Assembly (NCBI GenBank): GCA_016792625.1
Contig: JAEUKK010000033.1
Span: forward strand, 1-64,000
DNA: 64,000 nt
Source of the DNA: Deltaproteobacteria bacterium
GTDB taxonomy: Bacteria > Myxococcota_A > UBA796 > UBA2385
Reading direction: 5' to 3'
Shown: positions 42,038-51,500 of the stretch, in pieces
How the letters are laid out: the number at the start of each line of letters is the position of its first letter
How positions within the stretch are numbered: position 1 is the first letter of the stretch
Translations under genes and position numbers: made by a program
Notes under the pieces: generated by a model
What the model saw: only the letters and a program-made list of their open reading frames with translations
Told to the model about the DNA's origin: nothing
Database searches by the model: none

Positions 42038-43339
42038 ATGGCGGTCTGGACACGGCGCGGGGTGCTGAGAGCCGGCGGGCTGGGCGCGGGGGCGCTCGGC
42101 CTCGGGCTGGGCGGGGCGCTGCTCCCCGGTCGCGCGCGCGCAGCCGCTCCGGCGGATCGCAAGTTGTTGTTTGTGTTCTGTCACCGCGGGTGGGACCCCG
42201 CTTTTGTGTTCACCCCGCCCGCCGGGGCGGTGCGGGCCGACACGGGCAGCGCGGCCGCCTCGGTGGCCGGCGTCGACTTCGTCGACAACCGCAACCGCCC
42301 GAAGGTCCGCCGGTTTTTTGAGCGCTGGGGCGGCGAGAGCTGCATCATCAACGGCATCGAGGTGCCCAGCATCGTGCACGAGCGCTGCCAGCGCCTGCTG
42401 CTCACCGGCTTTGGCGACGCCGGCCGCGACGACTGGCCCTCGATCCTCGCCGCGGCGGGGGGCGACAGCCTCGGCCTGCCCTACCTCGTGATGGCCGGCG
42501 TCTCGTTCACCCGCGAGCACACCGACAAGGTCGTGCGGGTCGGTGATGACGGTCAGCTGCCCCGGCTGTTGCAGGGCGCGGTCACGTCAGAGATGCGGGG
42601 CCTCGGCGGGCTGCGCGGGCCGTCCGAGGCGGCCCAAGCGGCCGAGCAGGCCTACATCCAGGGCCGGCTGGGGCGCGCCGCGGCGGGCGCCGGCGATCAG
42701 GCGGCCTGGGCGGCTGCCCAGCTCGAGGCCCTGCAGCGGGTCGACCGCCTCTCGGCGCTGCGCGGCTCGGTCGACCTCTCGGTGCCGGGCGGCGGCTGCG
42801 AGCGCGACCTGACCGACGACGCGGCCACCGTGATGACCGCGATGGAGCTCGGCCTCAGCCGCTGCGCGATGATCCAGAGCGATGGCTGGTGCAGCAACGG
42901 GTGGGACACGCACACCGGCAACGACCGCCAAGCCCTGCACTACGACGGTCTTTTCGGCTATCTCGACGAGATCATGACCGACCGGGCGGGCCGGGTGAGC
43001 CCCACCGGCCGGGCCCTCGCCGACGAGCTGACCATCGTCGTGCTCAGCGAGATGGGCCGCTCGCCCAGCCCGAACTCGGCCGGCGGCAAGGACCACTGGC
43101 CCTACACCACGGCCCTGTTGATCGGGGCGGGTGTGCGGGGCGGCCAGACGCTGGGCGCGGTCGACGGGGAGGGCAAAGGGGTGGCCCTGGACCTCGACAG
43201 CGGGGCCACGGGAGCGGGAGGCGAGCTCATCGGCGCGGGCCACTTCGGCGCCACCCTGCTCACCTTGGGCGGGGTCTCGCCGGGGGACGTGGGCCTCAGC
43301 CAGCCGCCCATCCGCGCTGCCCTCGCCGAGGAGGCCTGA
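42038..43339 (+). CDS. DUF1501-family exported protein (Tat signal)
   Basis: 433 residues from ATG 42038. The N-terminus WTRRGVLRAGGLGAGALGLG is a twin-arginine signal. The mature protein belongs to the DUF1501 branch of the alkaline-phosphatase/sulfatase superfamily: GWDTHTGNDRQ, LTIVVLSEMGRSPSPNSAGGK and DHWPYTTALLIGAGVRGGQ. In related bacteria DUF1501 proteins sit next to DUF1800 or Planctomycete-type cytochrome proteins. Here three exported proteins follow, overlapping or nearly so, which defines an operon. Substrate unknown. Confidence 0.85.
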   Translation: MAVWTRRGVLRAGGLGAGALGLGLGGALLPGRARAAAPADRKLLFVFCHRGWDPAFVFTPPAGAVRADTGSAAASVAGVDFVDNRNRPKVRRFFERWGGESCIINGIEVPSIVHERCQRLLLTGFGDAGRDDWPSILAAAGGDSLGLPYLVMAGVSFTREHTDKVVRVGDDGQLPRLLQGAVTSEMRGLGGLRGPSEAAQAAEQAYIQGRLGRAAAGAGDQAAWAAAQLEALQRVDRLSALRGSVDLSVPGGGCERDLTDDAATVMTAMELGLSRCAMIQSDGWCSNGWDTHTGNDRQALHYDGLFGYLDEIMTDRAGRVSPTGRALADELTIVVLSEMGRSPSPNSAGGKDHWPYTTALLIGAGVRGGQTLGAVDGEGKGVALDLDSGATGAGGELIGAGHFGATLLTLGGVSPGDVGLSQPPIRAALAEEA

Positions 43340-44241
43340 TGCGCGCCCTGCTCGGTGTTGTGGTCATCAGCGGCTGCGCGCAGCCGGCGGTCAAGGTAGT
43401 CTGCCCCGCCGGCGCGACCCTGGGGGAGGATGGCCGCTGCTACGTCGAGGTCGCTGTCGAGGATACGGGAGGGGAGGGCGGTGGCCTGACCGAGGAGCCT
43501 GGCCCGCCGCTGCCCGACCTCGCCGCAGACGACATCACCCCCGCCTACGACAGCGCGGGGCTGGTCGCGGCCCTCGACGACGCGCTGCAGCACGGGCTCC
43601 CGACCCCTGCCGATATGATTGAGCCCTACCTCGCCATCATGGCGGAGGGCGACCCTTACTGCCCTGGTCAGCCCAATGACCTGGACGGTCGGTGGCTGCT
43701 CGGCTGCCTCGCCCTCAGCGGCGCGTATTATTCGGGCATCGCCTTCTGGGAGCAGGACCTGCGGGCCGGTCACAACGAGGGCCTCTCTGGCGACTTCCGC
43801 CTCAAGGACAGCGAGGGCTACACGCTGGAGGTCGGCGGCGCCGCGGGGTGGAGCATCTCGGACGGCGTCCCCCGGGGTGGTGGGGTCTTCGCCCACGGCA
43901 GCGTGCTCTGGGAGCGTGACAGCCGCTGGATGGGCGAGGTGCTGAGCTGGTCTTGGGATGGTGAGTTCAACCTCGACGAGCGGAGCATCGTGCTGCGCGG
44001 CTCTTTCGGCTTTCGCAGCCACTACATCAGCTTTGAGAACGCGCTGCTGACCCCGACCTGTCGGGGTGGGAGCGGGGTGCTCCGTCTGCGCGACCCCAAC
44101 GGTCCCTGGCATGAGCTCGACTACGGCGGGGCCTGCGCGCCCTGCGCGGTGCACCGCTTCCCGGGCCAGCCCGACGACGAGGTCTGCTATGACCTCTCCC
44201 CCCTCGTGGAGCCGCTGCTCACGCGGCTGGAGGGCGAATGA
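43339..44241 (+). CDS. Lipoprotein of unknown function in the DUF1501 operon
   Basis: 300 residues, ATG overlapping the previous stop (TGATG). Short signal with lipobox ISGC (about residue 13), a CPAGATLGEDGRCY disulfide-like loop, and an acidic linker VEDTGGEGGGLTEEPGPP. The mature part contains several aromatic, beta-rich stretches (LLGCLALSGAYYSGIAFWEQ; SVLWERDSRWMGEVLSWSWD) and paired Cys near the end (GGACAPCAVHRF). No family recognised. The stop overlaps the next start (ATGA). Confidence 0.75.
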   Translation: MRALLGVVVISGCAQPAVKVVCPAGATLGEDGRCYVEVAVEDTGGEGGGLTEEPGPPLPDLAADDITPAYDSAGLVAALDDALQHGLPTPADMIEPYLAIMAEGDPYCPGQPNDLDGRWLLGCLALSGAYYSGIAFWEQDLRAGHNEGLSGDFRLKDSEGYTLEVGGAAGWSISDGVPRGGGVFAHGSVLWERDSRWMGEVLSWSWDGEFNLDERSIVLRGSFGFRSHYISFENALLTPTCRGGSGVLRLRDPNGPWHELDYGGACAPCAVHRFPGQPDDEVCYDLSPLVEPLLTRLEGE

Positions 44242-45974
44242 GCCCGCTCCGCCGCACCTCTCCCGTGTGTTCCGTGCCTCCCGGGCTTTTGCGCCTCCCC
44301 CTTTGGATCGGGGTGCTCGGCGCCTGTGATCCCGGGGTCCAGACCCGCGAGGGCAAGCTGGTCGAGGTCCCCGTCGAGTCCCCCGCGGACAGCGGCGGCG
44401 AGACCACCCCGCCCGAGGTCGAGGCCCCGCCGCTGCAGCCGCTCGACGCCCCCCGTCTGCTGCGCCGCATCAGCCTCGACCTGCGCGGCAGCCTGCCCAC
44501 GGCCGCCGAGCTCGACGCCGTCGCCGCCGACCCGGCTGCCCTCGACCCCCTGATCGAGACCTACTTGGCCGACCCGGCCCTGCGTGAGCGCATGGTCGAC
44601 CTGCTCGCCGAACAGTGGTGGACCCGGGTCGACGAGTTTGACGTGCGCTACGAGGACTACGACCTGCGGGCGACCGAGGAGTTTCCCTTTGAGCGCAGCG
44701 TGGGCGAGGAGCCCCTGCGCCTCGCCGCCCACGTCATCGCCGAGGACCTGCCCTGGTCTGAGGTGGTCACCGCCGACTACACCGTGGCCAACGAGGTCCT
44801 CGGCGCGCTGTGGCCGCTCGACTACCCTGCGGGTGAGACGGGCTGGAAGGTCACCCGCTACACAGACGACCGCCCGCCGGCCGGCGCGCTGGCCACCAAC
44901 GGGCTGTGGTGGCGCTACACCACCACCCCTTCGAACATGAACCGGGGCCGGGCCTCGGCGCTGAGCCGCATCTTCCTCTGCGTCGACTACATCGCCCGGC
45001 CCATTAATTTCAGCGCCGCGTCGACTGATCTCGCCGACCCGGAAGAGGCCATCCGCACCGACCCCTACTGCCTCAACTGCCACAGCTCGCTCGACCCGAT
45101 CGCGGCGAGCTTCTTTGGCTTCTGGTGGCGCTCTCTCTACTCCCGCATCGAGGAGGATCGGTACCACCCCGAGCGTGAGGTGCTCGCTGAAGAGACGCTG
45201 GGCCTCTCTCCCGCCTGGTTCGGTGAGCCGATCAGCGGCCTCGCTGAGCTGGGGCCCGCCGTGGCCAGCGACCCGCGCTTCACGTCCTGTGCGGTCGAGA
45301 CGCTGAGCCGCGGGCTGCTGCGGCGGCCGATGACCCCCGAGGACCAGGCCCAGCTCGAGGCCCTGCGCCGCAGCTTCCTCGAGGGGGGCTCACGCCCGAA
45401 GGCCCTGCTGCGGGCCATCCTCGCCACGCCGCACTACCGGGCCGCCGCGGTGGACGCCGGCGCCGACGCCGCGTGGGAGGCCCGCGAGACGACCGCCCGG
45501 CTGTTGAGCCCCGAGCAGCTCGAGCGCAGCCTCGCCGAGGCCACCGGCCTTGACTGGACCAGCGAGGGCTTCGCGCAGCTGCGCAATGATGAGGTCGGCT
45601 ACCGCATCCTCGCAGGCGGCGTCAACGGGATCAGCGTGGTGGAGCCTCAGCTGCGCCCCAACCTCACCTCGGCCCTGGTCACCCGCCGGGCGGCGGAGGG
45701 GGCCGCAGAGGCCGCCGTCCAAGCCGCAGTGGCCGACCCTGCGGGCAACCGCCTGCTGCCCGGCTTCGACCCCGCGCTGCTGCCGGGTGACCCGAACTTT
45801 GACCTGCTGCTGCAGGGGCTCGCCTGGCGGCTGCACGCCGCGCCCCTCGCAGACGCCGACGCTGCGGCGCTCACCGCGCTGTGGACCACCGTCGCCGCCG
45901 CCGATGGCCCCGAGGCGGCCTGGGCCAGCCTGACCTCGGCCCTGCTGCAGGACCCGCTCTTCCTCACCTATTGA
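44238..45974 (+). CDS. DUF1549/DUF1588-like lipoprotein with CxxCH motif
   Basis: 578 residues. Lipobox near GVLGAC (about 31), acidic linker, then a helical domain beginning RRISLDLRGSLPTAAELDAV that matches the DUF1549-type start. A single CLNCH (about residue 278) sits in TDPYCLNCHSSLDPIAASFF, the arrangement seen in DUF1588-type cytochrome-associated proteins. The rest is helical with SRGLLRRPMTPEDQAQLEAL and ATPHYRAAAV repeats of the family. Function of these proteins is not established; co-occurrence with DUF1501 is well known. Confidence 0.8.
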   Translation: MSPLRRTSPVCSVPPGLLRLPLWIGVLGACDPGVQTREGKLVEVPVESPADSGGETTPPEVEAPPLQPLDAPRLLRRISLDLRGSLPTAAELDAVAADPAALDPLIETYLADPALRERMVDLLAEQWWTRVDEFDVRYEDYDLRATEEFPFERSVGEEPLRLAAHVIAEDLPWSEVVTADYTVANEVLGALWPLDYPAGETGWKVTRYTDDRPPAGALATNGLWWRYTTTPSNMNRGRASALSRIFLCVDYIARPINFSAASTDLADPEEAIRTDPYCLNCHSSLDPIAASFFGFWWRSLYSRIEEDRYHPEREVLAEETLGLSPAWFGEPISGLAELGPAVASDPRFTSCAVETLSRGLLRRPMTPEDQAQLEALRRSFLEGGSRPKALLRAILATPHYRAAAVDAGADAAWEARETTARLLSPEQLERSLAEATGLDWTSEGFAQLRNDEVGYRILAGGVNGISVVEPQLRPNLTSALVTRRAAEGAAEAAVQAAVADPAGNRLLPGFDPALLPGDPNFDLLLQGLAWRLHAAPLADADAAALTALWTTVAAADGPEAAWASLTSALLQDPLFLTY

Positions 45975-46054
45975 GCCCGCGCCGCCTCCGCGCGGCGCCG
46001 CGGCGGCCCCCGCTGACTCCGCTGGCCGCGCTCCCTCCTCCCTTGGCCTGCCTG

Positions 46055-46480
46055 ATGTGCCCTCGCCCCCTCCCCCTCCGCTCCCTCTCCCTCGGGCTGC
46101 TGCTCGGCCTGCTCGCCTGCGGCGACAAGGGGGAGCCGGATGGGGGCGGTGAAGGAGCGGAGGCCACCGACACCGCTGACACGGGAGGGGAGGGCGACGG
46201 CGCGGGGCCCGTGGATTGTGGGGACCCCACTGGCCTGAGCTGGGACGCCTTCGGCGCGGGCTTCTTCCGCACCTACTGCACCGCTTGCCACAGCAGCACC
46301 ACCCCGGATCGCCACGGCGCGCCTCCCGGCGTCGATCTCGACACCGAAGAGGCGGTGCGCACCCTCGGCCCGCGTGTGCGCGCCCGCACGCTGGACGCGC
46401 AGACCATGCCGGTCGGCGGCGGCGTGCTCGAAGAGGACCGCGTGCTGCTCGACCGGTACCTCTGCCTGAACGGGGCCTGA
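46055..46480 (+). CDS. Small cytochrome c-like lipoprotein
   Basis: 141 residues from ATG 46055. Lipobox LLAC with an acidic linker (ATDTADTGGEGDGAG), then a domain with FRTYCTACHSS (CxxCH haem site) and a candidate axial Met in AQTMPVGGGVL. A last Cys lies in RYLCLNG. This is the layout of a mono-haem c-type cytochrome of the DUF1501/DUF1588 neighbourhood. It ends the operon and converges with the YgiQ gene. Confidence 0.75.
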   Translation: MCPRPLPLRSLSLGLLLGLLACGDKGEPDGGGEGAEATDTADTGGEGDGAGPVDCGDPTGLSWDAFGAGFFRTYCTACHSSTTPDRHGAPPGVDLDTEEAVRTLGPRVRARTLDAQTMPVGGGVLEEDRVLLDRYLCLNGA

Positions 46481-46490
46481 GCGGCGGCGA

Positions 46491-48476
46491 TCAGCCGCAG
46501 GGGCTGGCTGCGACGGCCTCCCAGGCTTGCTCGGCCTCCTCCTCGGGGCTGGCCCGCTCGATCTGGGCCCCCATCGCGCCCTCGGCGGCGTGGGTGTCGT
46601 AGCGCAGCCGCCCGGCGGTGGGCTTGGTCCAGCTCCCCCAGGCGGGGCCGGGCGGGACGAGCTTGTCGTGCCCATGACCGATCAGGTCGGTGCGACCCCA
46701 GGCCTGCAGCGCCTCGCGTACGTGGGGGGCCTCCTCTTTTTTCCAGTAGAAGAGCAGGGCCCGCTGGCGGCTGCGCTCCTTGAGGCCGCGGGCCACCGGC
46801 AGGGGCTCCTTCGTGTGCGGATCGACGCCGCTGACGTACATCGCGGTGGCCAGCGTGGCCGGGGTCGGCATGAACATCTGCACTTGGCGCGGCCGCAGGC
46901 CCTGCGCCTTCATGTACAGGGCCAGCTCGATGCACTCGGTCGGGCCCGTGCCCGGGTGGGCGCACTGGAAATAGGGCACGAGGAACTGCTTCTTGCCCGC
47001 CTCTTCGTTTGCTTTCATAAAACGCTGCATGAAGGCCGTGAAGTAGCCAGAGCCAGGCTTGCGCATCTGGTGCAGGGCGCGCTCGCTGGCGTGCTCGGGC
47101 GCGACGCTGAGCTGACCCTGGGTGTGGTGCAGCGCGAGCTCCTCGACGAACTCATCGTCCAGCGAGGCGAGATCGTAGCGGATGCCCGAGTTCACGAACA
47201 CCTTGCGCACCCCAGGGGTCGCCCGCAGGTCGCGCAGGAGCTGGATGTAGGGCTTGTGGTCGGTGCCGTAATGTTTGCAGCGCACGGGGTGCAGGCAGGA
47301 CACGCGCCGGCAGACGGCGTTCGCCTCGTCGCTGGTGCACCGCATGTGGAACATATTGGCCGTCGGCCCGCCCAGATCGGTGATGATGCCGTTCCAACCG
47401 GGCGCTTCGACCATGCGCGCCACCTCGCGCTTGACGCTCTCAGCCGAGCGGCTGACCACGTCTTTGCCCTGGTGGATGGTCAGGGCGCAGAAGCTGCACC
47501 CGCCGCTGCAGCCGCGGTTGACCATTACGCTGCCCTGGATGCTCTGCAGGGCGGGGATCGGCGCGCGGTAGCAGGGGTGGGCCTGGTTCGCGAAGGGCAG
47601 CTCGTGGAGGCGGTCAAGCTCCTCTGTGGTCAGGGCGGCGGCGGGCGGGTTCTGCACCACCCAACGGTCACCGTGCTGCTGGATCAGCGTGCGCCCGCAC
47701 GACGGGTTGCTCTCGCGGTACATCAGCACCGTGAGCTGGTTGAAGGCCGCCGGGTCGGCCCGGCAGGCGTCGAGGCTGGGCAGGGTGATGACCTCGGGGC
47801 CCGCCGGCGGCGGCGCGCCCCCGCCCGTCGCCCAGGCCACGCCGGGGATCCCGCGGCAGTCGGCGATCGTGCCGCCCGCGTCGAGGGCGTCGGCGATCGC
47901 GATGACCTGGCGCTCGCCCATGCCGTAGACGACGAGATCGGCCTTGGCCTCGAGCAAGATGGAGCCGCGGATCTTCTCCTGCCAGAAGTCGTAGTGGGCG
48001 AGGCGGCGCAGGCTGGCCTCGACCCCGCCAGCGATGACCGGCACGCCCTTGTAGGCCTGCTTGATCCGGCCGGTGTAGGGGATGGTGGCGCGGTCGGGGC
48101 GGTGACCGGCGACCCCGTCGGGCGTGTAGGCGTCGGAGCTGCGCAGGCGGCGGGCCGCGGTGAACTTGTTCACCATCGTGTCCATGTTGCCCGCGGTCAC
48201 GCCAAAGAAGAGGCGCGGCCGGCCGAGCGTGGTGAACGCGGCGGGGTCGGTCCAGTCGGGCTGGGCGATGATGCCGACGCTGTAGCCGTGCGCCTCGAGC
48301 CACCGGCCGACCGCTGCGACGCCCCAGCTGGGGTGGTCGACGTAGGCGTCACCGGTCACCAGGATAATGTCGAGCTGCTCGCCGGGGGCGAGCTCGTCGA
48401 CGCTCATCGGGAGGAAGGGGCGGTGACGCGCGGGGCGGCGCGCGCCATTGGGCGGGGGCAGAGGAGGGGCGACCAT
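46491..48476 (-). CDS. YgiQ-family radical SAM protein
   Basis: 661 residues; ATG 48407 (residue 24) is an alternative start. The N-terminal domain has ILVTGDAYVDHPSWG and VIAGGVEASLRR. The radical-SAM cluster is in VNRGCSGGCSFCAL (Cys-x3-Cys-x2-Cys, near 325), followed by ITDLGGPTANMF and the C-terminal QVQMFMPTPATLATAMYVSG. The family is widespread but its reaction is not known. Lies alone and leftward, 60 bp downstream of the repetitive-protein gene stop. Confidence 0.93.
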   Translation of the reverse strand: MVAPPLPPPNGARRPARHRPFLPMSVDELAPGEQLDIILVTGDAYVDHPSWGVAAVGRWLEAHGYSVGIIAQPDWTDPAAFTTLGRPRLFFGVTAGNMDTMVNKFTAARRLRSSDAYTPDGVAGHRPDRATIPYTGRIKQAYKGVPVIAGGVEASLRRLAHYDFWQEKIRGSILLEAKADLVVYGMGERQVIAIADALDAGGTIADCRGIPGVAWATGGGAPPPAGPEVITLPSLDACRADPAAFNQLTVLMYRESNPSCGRTLIQQHGDRWVVQNPPAAALTTEELDRLHELPFANQAHPCYRAPIPALQSIQGSVMVNRGCSGGCSFCALTIHQGKDVVSRSAESVKREVARMVEAPGWNGIITDLGGPTANMFHMRCTSDEANAVCRRVSCLHPVRCKHYGTDHKPYIQLLRDLRATPGVRKVFVNSGIRYDLASLDDEFVEELALHHTQGQLSVAPEHASERALHQMRKPGSGYFTAFMQRFMKANEEAGKKQFLVPYFQCAHPGTGPTECIELALYMKAQGLRPRQVQMFMPTPATLATAMYVSGVDPHTKEPLPVARGLKERSRQRALLFYWKKEEAPHVREALQAWGRTDLIGHGHDKLVPPGPAWGSWTKPTAGRLRYDTHAAEGAMGAQIERASPEEEAEQAWEAVAASPCG

Positions 48477-48536
48477 CGGTGTTCCGGGGCTGGTGCCGAG
48501 CGCCTATCCCGCCCGGGGGCCGATCCCCGCGGCTGC

Positions 48537-51500
48537 TCAGCTCTTGCGCTGCTGGACCTGCAGGCCCTGGAGCTGCAGCGCGTCGAGCTCGGCCTTGGTC
48601 TTGCCGCCGCCGGCCTCGACCCGCACGCCGCTGGCGCTGGTCTTGCCGGCCACCGCGCTGACCCCGCCCTGCTGGGCGCGGGCGCTGTTGAGCAGGATGC
48701 GCTGCATCGCGGCCCTCTGGCCCGTCTGGCCGTCGCTCTCGAACTTCACCGTGTTGTCGCCGGGGCGCTGACCGCGGGCGAGCTCGACCCCGCCCGCTTG
48801 ACCAGCGCTGATCGTGCCCGCCGACAAGCCGACGCTGCCCGAGGCGTGGTGTCGCGACAGATCGACCACATCGGCGGCGCTGGGCCCGCCGCTGCTGGCC
48901 GGCGCGGCCGGGGTGCGGGCGTAGGCCTCGCCCAGCGTGCCCAGCGAGGGCAGGGCGTCGCCCTTGATGCCCAGGCTGTCGTTGATCTTTCCGCCCACGT
49001 CCATGTCGATGCCCAGCGTGCCGCTGAGATCGGCCTTCAGCTCGTTGTCGTCGTTCATGTAGGCGCCGCGCACGCCGGTCCAGGCGGGGCCGTCGAGGGG
49101 GCGGCTGAGGTCGGCCTTGGTGCCGCCGGGCACCAGCCGGTTGTCGCGCACCTGCACGCTGGCGTCGAGGGCCGTGCCCTCGCGCACCTTGACCGGCGCC
49201 CCGGGCACCGCGCCCGGCCGGAGCGGCGCCTGCACGTTCACATCGGCGGAGTCGACGCGGCGCGCGCCGGTCGCAGCGAGCTGGCGCAGGTCGAGGCCCG
49301 CGACCGGGCCGCCACCCCCACCGCCGCCCGCGCTCTGCACCGCCGCGCCCGACAGACCCAGGCCGCCCACCGAGACGGCGCGCGACTTGGCGTCCTCGGT
49401 GAGCTTGGCGTCGCTGAGGTCAATCTTGTCGATCTTGCCCTTGGTGCCGCCGGCGCTGCCCCGCAGGCCCTCGCCATGGGCTGCGGCGAGGCTGGCCGTC
49501 GTGCGTCCGCCCGCCTGGTTCAGGTTCAGGCCCTCGGCGCGCAGGGCGGCCGCGCTGCCCTCGCCCCCGGCGGCCTTGCCGCTCAGCCCCGTGGCCGCGG
49601 CGCTGTCGAGGCGCACCGCGGTGGCCCCGCCGCCGCGCTTGGCGTCGAGGCCCCGCAGCGCGGCGCTCTCGGCCCCGCCGCTCAGGCCCGCCACGCTGCC
49701 CTTGATCTGGGTGGCGTCGAGCGCGTCGAGGGTGAGGGCGTCGCCGGCCTTGCCGCTGCTGCCCGCGGCCCCGCGCAGGTTGACCGAGGCGGCCTGCACC
49801 CCGCCCGCCGACAGGTCTTGGGCCTCGGCCGCGGCCAAGCTGCCCGACAGGCCGTCGGGGCCCTTGGCGCCGCGCAGGTCGGTGGCGCTGGCGCTCTTGG
49901 CCTTCACGCCAGCGAGATCGACGCCCTGCACGTTGGCTTGCGCGATCTGCGCCGCGCCGCCGCTCGGCCCCGCGCTGCCGCTGAGGCCGGAGAGCTGCAC
50001 GCCGTCGACGCTGCCCTGGGCGGTGGTGATGCCGCTGGCCTGGGCGCGCGTGGCCGTACCCGTGGCGGTGTCGCCCCTGAGCTTGGCGCTGAGACCCTCG
50101 ACGCTCGCCGCGCGGGCGTTGGCGCCGGCGCCCTTCAGCCCCGCGCCCTCGACGCGGTCGACCGCAAGATCGGCGCCCCCGCGGCGCAGCCCGCCCCGTA
50201 GGCCCTTAGCGCTGAGGGTCTCGGCGGCGGCCCGGTCTTTGTAGGCGGCCCCGGTCAGGCTGGCCTCGCCGAGGGTGGCGCGCAGCTCGTCGTTGTTCTT
50301 CTGGACCTTGAGATCGCTGAGCTGGGCCGCCTTGGCCTTGGCGCCGGCGCCGCTGAGCTCTTCGGCTTGCAGCGCGCCGAGGCTGGCCGCGAGGCCGCCT
50401 TCATGGGCGGTGAGCGCGCCCGCCCGCATCCGTGCGCGGCCCAGGCGTGCGCCGCTCACGGTGTCATGCACGCCGCTGACGCTGGCCTCGTCGAGCTGCA
50501 GCGAGCGCCCGCCGCCGGCCTCGGGCCCGCCCCGCAGGCCAGTCACGTCGGCTGCGGCCACCTCGACCCGGTCGAGCACCTTGGCCTCGCGCACGCTGGC
50601 GCTGTCGATGCTGCCCGAGGCCCCGGCCGCGCCGAAACGGCCCTTCGCACCTTTGCCCCGCAGGCTGGACGCCGAGAACACCTTGCCGGTCATCGCGCTC
50701 GCCGAGATGGCCCCGGCAGAGGCCTCGGCGCCCTTGGCGTCGCCGCCCACCGCCACGTCGACAGCGGCGATGTCCTCGACGCTGATGTCTTTGTGCTTCA
50801 CGTCGCTGGCGCCGAGCTGGGTCGCTTTGGCGGCGTAGCGGCTCGCCGCGCCGTCGGCGCGCCCGCTGGCGTCGAGGCCGCGCGCCCGCAGGCCGCCGAG
50901 CTGCACGGCGCCGGCCTGCGCGCCGGTCACGTCGGCTTTGCCGAGCGATGCGCTCCAGTCGAGGGGGGCGCTGGCGGGGGCCGCCTCGTCTTTTGCGGCC
51001 GGGGTGTCGGCCTTGAGCGCGGTGGCCCGCAGGGCGTCGGCCTTGAGCGCGACCGCCGCGGCCTGGCCGCCCGCCGCGCCCCGGTGCTGCAGATCGACCC
51101 CGTCGAGAGCAGCGTCCTGCGCGTCGATCCACGCGGTGTCGAGGCCGCTGACCCCGAGCTGTTGGGCGGCCACACCCGAGGCCCCGGCGTCTTGATCGTA
51201 GGTCGCCGTGGCGCCGATGAGGTTGGCCTCTTTGAGATCGGCGTCGGTACCGTCAAAGTCGCGCACCTCGGCCGCCTCGACCGCGACCTTGGCCCGCAGG
51301 TGGTCGGCCTTGGCGTCGGCCATGGGCAGGCCGCCGCCGCGGTTCTGGGCGTCGACCCGCAGGCCCTTGACCCGCGCGCCGCCCAGCGACTGGCCGCCGC
51401 TCTTGGCCCCCTTCACTTCGAGCTGCTCGGCGGCGAGGTGCGCCTGCTCACCACCTTGGCCGAGCGCGCCGCTGGCGCCGGCCACCTTCAGCTCGGCCAC

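Noticed and set aside
46527..50201. Open frame of 1224 codons on the plus strand across YgiQ and the repetitive-protein gene
   Set aside because: It is antisense to two genes, one of them a certain YgiQ, and its protein is a low-complexity reflection of G+C-rich codons.
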